From the NCBI GenBank assembly GCA_031431235.1, contig JANPDA010000144.1, forward strand, positions 1-9,967: a DNA stretch of 9,967 nt, in the 5' to 3' direction. The translations under genes were made by a program, and so were the position numbers. Shown piece after piece: positions 1 to 6,097 of the stretch (the first letter of the stretch is position 1; every line of letters begins with the position of its first letter). The notes beneath the pieces are model-generated. The model did no database searches, was not told the DNA's origin, and worked only from the letters and a program-made list of their open reading frames with translations. This DNA is from JANNSW01 sp031431235. GTDB taxonomy: Bacteria > Pseudomonadota > Alphaproteobacteria > Rhizobiales > Hyphomicrobiaceae.

Positions 1-645
1 CAGCAACGGGTGGCGCTCGCGCGGGCCGCTGTCTATGAGCCGCTGCTGCTGCTGATGGACGAGCCGCTCTCTGCACTCGACAAGAACCTGCGCGAGGAGA
101 TGCAGTACGAGATCAAGCAGTTCCAGCGAGCGCTGCGCGCAACCGTCCTCTACGTGACCCACGACCAGAACGAGGCGGCGGCCATGTCGGACCGCATCGG
201 CATCATGAACGAGGGCCGTCTGGTGCAGGTCGGCACGGCGCGCGACCTCTACGAGCACCCCAGGAGCCGGTTCGCGGCAAGCTTCCTCGGCGAGGCCAAC
301 CTGTTCCAGGTGCTGGAGCAGCGGCCCATGGCTGGGGGCATCGAGATCGAGACGCGCGAGGGGGGCACGCTGCGTGCCGCTGCAGGCTCAGGCAGTGTCG
401 CCTGCGTCCGGCCAGAGTCGATGCGGATCGGTTCGGGGGATGGCAGCTATGAGAACAGCATCATGGGCACCGTCTCCGATGCCGTCTACACTGCGGGCAG
501 CTTGCGCTACCGTGTGGACTTGGCTTCGGGGGCAACGCTTACGGTCAGGCTGGCGTCCGAGCGCAGCGCCGATCTGCGCGCGCCGGGCACCAGCATCGAG
601 CTGTGTTGGCGAGCATCGGACACCATTCTGGTCGAGGAGGGTTGA
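1..645 (+). CDS. ABC importer ATP-binding subunit, spermidine/putrescine/Fe3+ type (5' truncated)
   Basis: This is the C-terminal 214 residues of an ABC transporter ATPase, and it is open at the left edge. The reading frame enters at the tail of the ABC signature (QQRVALARA). It continues through Walker B and the D-loop (LLLLMDEPLSALD) and the H-loop (YVTHDQNEA). About 120 further residues follow that look like the TOBE/OB regulatory domain of PotA/FbpC/UgpC-type importers. Those proteins are usually about 350 residues long, so roughly 140 residues, including Walker A and the Q-loop, should lie to the left of the window. The protein would power uptake of a small solute from the cytoplasmic face of the inner membrane. 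Its stop codon is 2 bases before the next ATG, so it is very likely co-transcribed with the dehydrogenases, which makes the import of their substrate plausible. The solute cannot be read from this subunit. Confidence 0.95.
   Translation, partial: QQRVALARAAVYEPLLLLMDEPLSALDKNLREEMQYEIKQFQRALRATVLYVTHDQNEAAAMSDRIGIMNEGRLVQVGTARDLYEHPRSRFAASFLGEANLFQVLEQRPMAGGIEIETREGGTLRAAAGSGSVACVRPESMRIGSGDGSYENSIMGTVSDAVYTAGSLRYRVDLASGATLTVRLASERSADLRAPGTSIELCWRASDTILVEEG
634..640 (+). promoter_or_regulatory. Ribosome binding site for the first SDR gene
   Basis: GAGGAGG lies 7 bases before the ATG at 648 and inside the end of the ABC ATPase gene. It selects 648 over an upstream in-frame alternative start at 603, and it points to translational coupling. 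Confidence 0.8.
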
Positions 646-647
646 GC

Positions 648-1418
648 ATGACGGTCGGCGAGGATGAGCTCCGAGGCAAGGTCGCTCTCGTCACCGGCGC
701 CGCTGGCGGCATGGGGCGCGCGCACGCATTGCTGATGGCCGAGCGGGGTGCCGCGCTTGCCGTACAGGATATCAACGGCGAGGGTGTTGCCGAGACCGTG
801 GACTTGATCGAGCAGCAGGGCGGCCGCGCGATGCATTTCAGTTTCGATATCGCAGACGGCGCACTGGTGCGCTCGATGATAACCGAGACCGTAGCCAAGC
901 TCGGACGCCTCGACATCCTCGTCAACAATGCCGGCATCGGCAGCGCTACCACGCTCGACTCCGCCACGCCGGAATTCTTCGACCGCATCTTCGCGGTGCA
1001 CGTGACGCCGGCTTTCAATGCCCTCAAGGCCGCCATTCCCGGGATGAAGGCGCGGCGTCAGGGCAAGATCATCAACATCTCGTCACGCTGGGCCCTCGTC
1101 GGCAACGAGAACGCGTCAGACTATTGCGGGGCAAAGGCCGCGATGCTCGGCCTCACCAAGGCCTGGGCCAAGGAGCTGGCACCCTGGAACATCCAGGTCA
1201 ATGCCGTCGCCCCGGGCGGCGTCTGGAGCCAGATGGCACTGAAGGAGAAGGACGGCGCGGCCGGCATCCGCGAGGCCGAGAAGAAGGTGCCGCTCGGCCG
1301 CTGGGCGCAGCCCGAGGAGATTGCCCATCTCGTCACGTTCCTGGCCTCGCCGCGGTCGGATTTCATCACCGGCCAGGTCATCAGCCCCAATGGCGGGGCG
1401 AGCATCGTCGGCATTTGA
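648..1418 (+). CDS. Short-chain dehydrogenase/reductase (SDR), first tandem copy
   Basis: This is a 256-residue classical SDR, a full-length cytosolic NAD(P)-dependent alcohol/ketone oxidoreductase. Visible motifs are the cofactor-binding TGAAGGMG (residues 16-23), Asp41 at the end of the second strand (favouring NAD over NADP), NNAG (93-96), and the catalytic Ser146, Tyr159 and Lys163 in the YCGAK context. The usual Asn of the catalytic tetrad is replaced by His118 (FAVHVT). The start at 648 is chosen because of the strong ribosome binding site and because the Rossmann fold begins right after it; the longer frame from 603 adds a non-homologous tail. The gene follows the ABC ATPase by 2 bases and precedes its paralogue by 16. 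The C-terminal DFITGQVISPNGG segment is almost the same in the paralogue. The substrate is unknown; annotation pipelines often call such proteins 3-oxoacyl-ACP reductase (FabG-like), but the context suggests a catabolic role. Confidence 0.95.
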   Translation: MTVGEDELRGKVALVTGAAGGMGRAHALLMAERGAALAVQDINGEGVAETVDLIEQQGGRAMHFSFDIADGALVRSMITETVAKLGRLDILVNNAGIGSATTLDSATPEFFDRIFAVHVTPAFNALKAAIPGMKARRQGKIINISSRWALVGNENASDYCGAKAAMLGLTKAWAKELAPWNIQVNAVAPGGVWSQMALKEKDGAAGIREAEKKVPLGRWAQPEEIAHLVTFLASPRSDFITGQVISPNGGASIVGI

Positions 1419-1420
1419 CG

Positions 1421-1425
1421 AGGAG
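1421..1425 (+). promoter_or_regulatory. Ribosome binding site for the second SDR gene
   Basis: AGGAG ends 9 bases before the ATG at 1435 in the 16-base gap after the first SDR. It supports 1435 rather than the in-frame alternative start at 1321, which lies inside the previous gene. Confidence 0.75.
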
Positions 1426-1434
1426 ATCGGCTCG

Positions 1435-2190
1435 ATGGGAATGCTCGATGGCAAGGTCGCCCTGATCACAGGCTCTGGCCGCGGCATGGGGAGGAGCCAT
1501 GCGCTGCTCTTTGCCGAGGAAGGCGCCGGCATCGTTCTGCAGGACATCGATGGCGATCTCCTCGCCTCGACCGCAGCCGAGGTACGCGCCAAGGGCGTCC
1601 AGGTGCATACGATCGTCGGCGACATTTCCGACACGGCTCGCATGGCAGGCGCCATCGCCGCCGCCGACAAGGCGATGGGGCGCATCGACATCCTCATCAA
1701 CAATGCCGGCATCGACACGCCCGGAACGATCGAGGAGATTACCGAGGAGGCCTGGCAGCGGATCTTCGACATCCATGTCAAGGGCTCGTTCTTCGCGACC
1801 AAGGCCGTTGTGCCCGGCATGAAGGCGCGCCGGCAAGGCAAGATCGTCAACGTCTCCTCGATCTGGGGCATGGTCGGCCATTCCTCGCACTCGCACTATT
1901 GCGGCGCCAAGGCCGCCCTGCTCGGCCTGACGAAAGCCTGGGCCAAGGAGCTCGCCCCCTTCAACATCATGGTGAACGCCATCGCGCCGGGCGGAGTCAT
2001 CACCGAGATGGTGCTGAAAAAGGGCGGCATGGACTACATCAACAAGCAGGCCGAGCGCATTCCCTTGCAGCGCTACGCCGAGTGCATCGAGATGTCCTAC
2101 ACCGTGCTTTTTCTCTGCAGCCACGAGAGCGATTTCATCACCGGCCAGGTGATCAGCCCCAATGGCGGCGAAACGATCGTCGGTATCTGA
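1435..2190 (+). CDS. Short-chain dehydrogenase/reductase (SDR), second tandem copy
   Basis: This is a 251-residue classical SDR and a close paralogue of the preceding gene; by eye about half of the residues match, more in the C-terminal half. Motifs are TGSGRGMG (12-19), Asp37 after the second strand (NAD preference expected), NNAG (89-92), Ser142, Tyr155 and Lys159. As in the first copy, His (114) stands where the tetrad Asn normally is. The PGMKARRQGKI and LTKAWAKELAP blocks are shared with the neighbour. A second Met at residue 3 is a possible start, but 1435 has the better-spaced ribosome binding site. The pair may oxidise successive or stereoisomeric substrates, or form a mixed oligomer; the sequence does not decide between these. 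Residues 214-229 (YAECIEMSYTVLFLCS) depart from the more usual PEEIA pattern retained in the first copy. Confidence 0.95.
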   Translation: MGMLDGKVALITGSGRGMGRSHALLFAEEGAGIVLQDIDGDLLASTAAEVRAKGVQVHTIVGDISDTARMAGAIAAADKAMGRIDILINNAGIDTPGTIEEITEEAWQRIFDIHVKGSFFATKAVVPGMKARRQGKIVNVSSIWGMVGHSSHSHYCGAKAALLGLTKAWAKELAPFNIMVNAIAPGGVITEMVLKKGGMDYINKQAERIPLQRYAECIEMSYTVLFLCSHESDFITGQVISPNGGETIVGI

Positions 2191-2193
2191 TCC

Positions 2194-2199
2194 AGGAGA
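2194..2199 (+). promoter_or_regulatory. Ribosome binding site for the luciferase-like monooxygenase gene
   Basis: AGGAGA lies 5 bases before the ATG at 2205. It fixes this start against a long in-frame extension reaching back to 1899 inside the second SDR gene. Confidence 0.75.
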
Positions 2200-2204
2200 C
2201 AGCT

Positions 2205-3290
2205 ATGAAGCTCGGCCTTTTCTGCCTGATGACTCAGCGCGATGCCTCGCAGTCGATTGCGAGCCTCTACGCCGACAACCTCGCGATGGTGCAGCTTGCC
2301 GAGGACGTCGGCTTCGACATCGCCTGGCTCGCCGAGCATCACTTCTCCAACTACTCCATGTGCCCCTCGCCGCACGTGATGGCCGGGTTCCTCGCCGCCC
2401 ACACCAAGCGCATCAAGCTCGGGGCCGCGATCCTGGTGCTGCCGCTCTACCAGCCGGTGCGGCTGCTCGAGGAAATCGGGATGGTCGACATCCTCTCGGG
2501 CGGGCGGTCGGTGATCGGCATCGGCGCCGGCTACCAGGACTTCGAGTTCAAGCGCTTCGGTGTCAAGCTCGAGGACAACTGGGCGATGACGCACGAGATG
2601 ATGGACATCATCGAGCGCGCCTTCACCCAGCCTTCCTTCAGCTATGACGGCAAACACTACAAGCTGCCGGAGATGCCGATCGCAGTGAGGCCGCTGCAGC
2701 AACCGATGCCGCCCGTCTACATTGCCGGCAACGAGCCTGCGATGCTCCAGCGCCTGGCGAGGAAGGGCTACATCTCATTCCACACGGTCGGCTTCAACGG
2801 CACTGATGCGCTACTGAAGGTGCGCCAGCACGTGGAGAGCAATTTCCGCGCGGCCAAGGTGCCGGTCGAGCAGCTCAAGTTCGCCTACCAGCGCTACGTC
2901 TACGTGACGGACGACAAGAAGGACGCGCTCGAAGCGGCCGAGCGGATTCTCTTCACCAACCGGATCGCGCTCGCCTTGCGCGGCAAGTACGAGAAGCTGA
3001 ACGGGACTTTCATCGATCCCGTTCCCTTCGCCGACGAGCCTTCGCTCGAGCGGATTGCGAGCAACGTCTATTTCGGCGATCCCGACACCTGCGCCGAGCG
3101 AATGGTGAACGAGATCAAGACGCTCAATCCGATCCACATCAGCTGCTTCATGCAGTTCGGCGGCATGGACGGAAAGCGGTCGATGCGCTCGATGGAGCGG
3201 TTCGCCGCCGAGGTGATGCCGAAAGTACGCAAGGCGCTGCCCGATCTCGACCGGATCGGCGAGCCGCGCGATCTCGTCAACGCCGGTTGA
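2205..3290 (+). CDS. Luciferase-like (LLM class) flavin-dependent monooxygenase
   Basis: This is a 361-residue protein of the bacterial luciferase-like superfamily: TIM-barrel enzymes that use reduced FMN (some use F420) and oxygen to oxygenate substrates or cleave C-C, C-N or C-S bonds. Supporting motifs are WLAEHHFSNYSMCPSP (residues 41-56, the typical AEHH region), KLGAAILVLPLYQPVRLLEE (71-90), DILSGGR (95-101) and GIGAGYQDFEF (105-115). The length is normal for the LuxA-like subgroup. Translation starts at an ATG with a good ribosome binding site; the open frame further upstream encodes an arginine-rich, non-homologous shadow of the SDR. It lies 14 bases after the second SDR and 16 before the racemase-like gene, within the same presumed operon. 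No flavin reductase partner is visible in this window. Substrate unknown; it may instead act as a dehydrogenase-type member of the superfamily. Confidence 0.93.
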   Translation: MKLGLFCLMTQRDASQSIASLYADNLAMVQLAEDVGFDIAWLAEHHFSNYSMCPSPHVMAGFLAAHTKRIKLGAAILVLPLYQPVRLLEEIGMVDILSGGRSVIGIGAGYQDFEFKRFGVKLEDNWAMTHEMMDIIERAFTQPSFSYDGKHYKLPEMPIAVRPLQQPMPPVYIAGNEPAMLQRLARKGYISFHTVGFNGTDALLKVRQHVESNFRAAKVPVEQLKFAYQRYVYVTDDKKDALEAAERILFTNRIALALRGKYEKLNGTFIDPVPFADEPSLERIASNVYFGDPDTCAERMVNEIKTLNPIHISCFMQFGGMDGKRSMRSMERFAAEVMPKVRKALPDLDRIGEPRDLVNAG

Positions 3291-3306
3291 GGCGGAAAGG
3301 GCCATC

Positions 3307-4293
3307 ATGGTGGTCACGTTCACGCGCACGGTGCAGGTGATCGACTCGCACACCGGTGGCCATCCGACCCGGGTGATCCTGGGCGGATTGCCACCGCTCG
3401 CCGGCTCGAGCGTGAAGGCCAAGCGCGACGACTTCCGCGAGCGCTACGATGGCTTGCGCGCCGCCCTGCTGCACGAGCCACGCGGCCATGCGGCCATGGT
3501 CGGCGCGATCCTCGTTCCCTCGCACGATGCCGACTTCGGCGCCTTCTTCATTTCAACCTATGTCTATCTCGACATGTGCGGCCACGGCACCATGGGCCTC
3601 GCCAAGACGCTGGCAGCAGTGAGCCAGATCGAGGTCGGGGATGGCGAGCGGCGCTTCACGCTCGAGACTCCAGCCGGCATCGTGACGGTCGGCATCGAGG
3701 CCGAGCGAGGCCGGGTGATCGGCATCCACATCGAGAATGTCGGCTGCCATGTGCTCGAGCGCGACATCGAGATCGACGTGCCGGGCCTTGGCCGCATCCC
3801 AACCGATATCGCCTATGGCGGCGGGCGCTTCGCCATCGTCGATGCGGCAAGCCTCGGCTGGCCGATCCGGCCCGACACCACCTCCGACCTCTGCCACAAG
3901 GGTGCCGCCATCAAGGCCGCCCTCAACGCCCGCCCTCACCGAGCCGGGACCGAGGCCGTTGCCAGCGTGCTGTTTCACGAGGATTTGGGCCCGCGGCACG
4001 CCCGCCATCTGGTCGTGCTCGAAGCCAACAAATTCGACCGCTCGCCCTGTGGGACCGGCACCAGCGCCCGGCTTGCACTGCTGCACGACCGCGGCCGGCT
4101 CGCCATCGGCGAAGCGTTCACGGCTGAAGGCGTGCTTGCCACCCGCTTCGACTGCCGGATCGAGCGCGTGACGGGGTCCGGCCGGGACCTGCGGGTCCAT
4201 CCCTCGATCCGCGGCAACGCATTCATCACGGCCTTCTCCAATCTCGTCGTCGAGGAGGGTGACCCGCTGGCCGGCGGCTTCCTGTGCCGCTGA
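3307..4293 (+). CDS. Proline racemase / 4-hydroxyproline 2-epimerase family protein
   Basis: This is a 328-residue member of the PLP-independent proline racemase family, of normal length. These enzymes invert the alpha carbon of proline or hydroxyproline with two cysteines acting as acid and base. Both are present: Cys91 in DMCGHGTMG and Cys248 in DRSPCGTGTSA. Retention of both argues for racemase or epimerase activity, since the related trans-3-hydroxyproline dehydratases carry Ser or Thr at one position. The N-terminal IDSHTGGHPTRV block is also typical. The start at 3307 is preceded by a purine-rich GGCGGAAAGG stretch, 6 bases away. It sits between the luciferase-like gene and the B12 protein gene. 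Given its neighbours, it may supply the correct epimer of an amino- or imino-acid-like substrate. Choosing between proline, 4-hydroxyproline and a novel substrate is not possible by eye. Confidence 0.93.
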   Translation: MVVTFTRTVQVIDSHTGGHPTRVILGGLPPLAGSSVKAKRDDFRERYDGLRAALLHEPRGHAAMVGAILVPSHDADFGAFFISTYVYLDMCGHGTMGLAKTLAAVSQIEVGDGERRFTLETPAGIVTVGIEAERGRVIGIHIENVGCHVLERDIEIDVPGLGRIPTDIAYGGGRFAIVDAASLGWPIRPDTTSDLCHKGAAIKAALNARPHRAGTEAVASVLFHEDLGPRHARHLVVLEANKFDRSPCGTGTSARLALLHDRGRLAIGEAFTAEGVLATRFDCRIERVTGSGRDLRVHPSIRGNAFITAFSNLVVEEGDPLAGGFLCR

Positions 4294-4313
4294 GCCCAAC
4301 CTCACTCATCCGC

Positions 4314-4320
4314 GAAGGAG
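4314..4320 (+). promoter_or_regulatory. Ribosome binding site for the B12-domain gene
   Basis: GAAGGAG lies 8 bases before the ATG at 4329. It selects this start over an in-frame GTG at 4284 that would overlap the racemase-like gene by 10 bases. Confidence 0.8.
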
Positions 4321-4328
4321 TGTCCGCC

Positions 4329-6077
4329 ATGCGGCAAGACCAAACCGTGACGCTGCTGCCGCCCGATCTGCCGAGCGGTCGCGAGCTGCTCGATGAGGGG
4401 CGCAGGATCGCTGCCACCTTCAGCCTCGGCCGCAGCCTCTTGTGCCGCGAGCATGGCGTGCGCTCGGAAGCCGAGTACAAGCGCAAGATGTTGGCCGAGG
4501 GGCGCATCATGACGTGCATGAACTTCGGCCCGCAGAACTGGACCGAGGCGCGTGCAGGCTTGCGGCATGTCTGGGAGGAGAGCCAGAAGCGCGGCTTCCG
4601 CATCGACCGCTTCACTTTCCAGATGGACCGGCGCATGGGCATCCCGCGCGAGCGCTGGGGCGCGGCCGCCAAGGAGACCGGCCCGATGCTGGTCGAGCCG
4701 GAGGATTGGGTCGAGGTCGCCAATACGGTGCCGATCCAGCCCGGGCTCGGCGACATGATGATCGGCTCGCCGATGTCGGTGCACAACGCCATCAGCGCGC
4801 TGCAGGCCGGCGTCTCCTATGTCGGCAACATGAGCCAGTTCGCCTGGAACTATCCGGCCTGGGAGGGCGGCGACGTCGAGCAGATGGGCGAGATGGTGAA
4901 GGCCCTCGGTATCATGGGCGCCAAGGCGGGGGAAGGCGCGGTCGTCCAATCCTATCTCGACGACGGCTACTGCGCGCAGTTCTCGGACTACAGCTCCTTC
5001 ATCGGCTGGACGCTGTTCGAGCGCTATCTCGTCGAGGAGCTGATCGGTGGCCGGCTCTCGGTGACCTGGGGCGGTCTAACCCACAATCCGCTGCGCAAGG
5101 CCGCCGTCACCATGGCGCTGGAAGCGACCAAGCCGCCGGGTTGCATGAACGCCTTCTATCACTGCGATACGACGCACTACGAGAAGGACATCCAGCGCAA
5201 CTACGCCGCCCTCTCGCTCGATATGCTCTATCTGGCGCTGACGGAGCTGAAACTGAAGACCGGCGCCGCGCTGCTGCCGATCCCCGTCACCGAGCCGCTT
5301 CGGGTGCCGACCCTCGATGAGACGGTCGAGGCCCACAACATCACCCGGCGCGTCATCGAAGATGCCCCCCGCCTGATGGAGCTGGTCAACTGGGAGCCGA
5401 TCGAGGCGGAGCGCGACCGGCTCGTTGCGGGCGGCAGAGTTTTTTTCCGGAACCTGCTCGATGGCCTCGCTGGCTTCGGGGTCGATATCAAGGATCCCTT
5501 GCAGCTCCTCCTCGCAGTCAGGCGCATGGGAGCGACCGACATCGAGCGCCAGTTCGGCGCCGCCGCCACACCCGAGGCCGCTGTCCCCGCCTACGAGCCG
5601 CTGATCGCAACCGACACCTTCCGCGATTATGTCGAGCGCCGCACCGCCATCCGCAACCGCATCTCCCGCAACGGTACGGCGATCCTCAGACCCATGACCG
5701 TCATCGTCGGCTCGACCGACGTGCACGAGTTCGGCATGAACCTCGTCACCAGCGCGCTAGAGGCGCTCGGCCTCGAGCCCATCATCGCCGGTGTCGACGT
5801 CGATCCCGACGATTTCGCCGAGCTGGCGGCCCGCCACCGAGCCAAGGCCATTCTCGTCTCGACCCACAACGGCATGGCGCTCAGCTATGCTGCGCGACTG
5901 CAGAGCGAGTTGAAGGCGCGCGGCGTCGAAGCCCGCGTCATGATGGGCGGCACGCTCAACCAGGACGTCGTGGGCGAGGACGTGCCGCGCGACATGACCG
6001 AAGAGTTGCAGAGGCTCGGGATCACCGTCTGCCGCGAGATCGACGACATCTACCCTGCCCTGCAAGGCGTGATGTGA
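4329..6077 (+). CDS. Fused cobalamin-dependent mutase-like protein (glutamate mutase E-like barrel plus C-terminal B12-binding domain)
   Basis: This is a 582-residue, probably cytosolic protein. Residues of about 455-582 form a cobalamin-binding Rossmann domain. DVHEFG (464-469) fits DxHxxG, with His466 as the expected lower axial cobalt ligand; VSTHNG (510-515) matches the conserved Ser loop, and MMGG (538-541) the Gly-Gly loop. Residues of about 50-410 read like a TIM barrel related to the catalytic subunit of glutamate (methylaspartate) mutase, with blocks such as VPIQPGLGDMMIGSP, VTWGGLTHNP and FYHCDTTHYEKD. Known glutamate mutases carry barrel and B12 domain on separate chains; here they are fused, barrel first. 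No lysine follows the axial His at the spacing seen in lysine 5,6-aminomutase, so a PLP aminomutase is unlikely. A corrinoid methyltransferase is the main alternative. The B12 domain is near certain, the mutase class moderately so, and the substrate unknown. The gene ends the left operon, 35 bases after the racemase-like gene. Confidence 0.85.
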   Translation: MRQDQTVTLLPPDLPSGRELLDEGRRIAATFSLGRSLLCREHGVRSEAEYKRKMLAEGRIMTCMNFGPQNWTEARAGLRHVWEESQKRGFRIDRFTFQMDRRMGIPRERWGAAAKETGPMLVEPEDWVEVANTVPIQPGLGDMMIGSPMSVHNAISALQAGVSYVGNMSQFAWNYPAWEGGDVEQMGEMVKALGIMGAKAGEGAVVQSYLDDGYCAQFSDYSSFIGWTLFERYLVEELIGGRLSVTWGGLTHNPLRKAAVTMALEATKPPGCMNAFYHCDTTHYEKDIQRNYAALSLDMLYLALTELKLKTGAALLPIPVTEPLRVPTLDETVEAHNITRRVIEDAPRLMELVNWEPIEAERDRLVAGGRVFFRNLLDGLAGFGVDIKDPLQLLLAVRRMGATDIERQFGAAATPEAAVPAYEPLIATDTFRDYVERRTAIRNRISRNGTAILRPMTVIVGSTDVHEFGMNLVTSALEALGLEPIIAGVDVDPDDFAELAARHRAKAILVSTHNGMALSYAARLQSELKARGVEARVMMGGTLNQDVVGEDVPRDMTEELQRLGITVCREIDDIYPALQGVM

Positions 6078-6097
6078 GGGCGGAGGGCCTGGTCGAG

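Noticed and set aside
1899..2204. Possible N-terminal extension of the luciferase-like monooxygenase
   Set aside because: It is an out-of-frame shadow of the second SDR gene, and a good ribosome binding site and the barrel's first strand mark 2205 as the start.
5440..5446. Run of seven T inside the B12-domain gene as a programmed slippage site or sequencing frameshift
   Set aside because: The reading frame stays homologous-looking on both sides and runs to a sensible stop, so there is no sign of a shift.
6057..6081. GCCCT...AGGGC inverted repeat at the end of the B12-domain gene as a terminator
   Set aside because: The stem is only 5 base pairs with a 15-base loop and no following T-run, which is weak in such GC-rich DNA.
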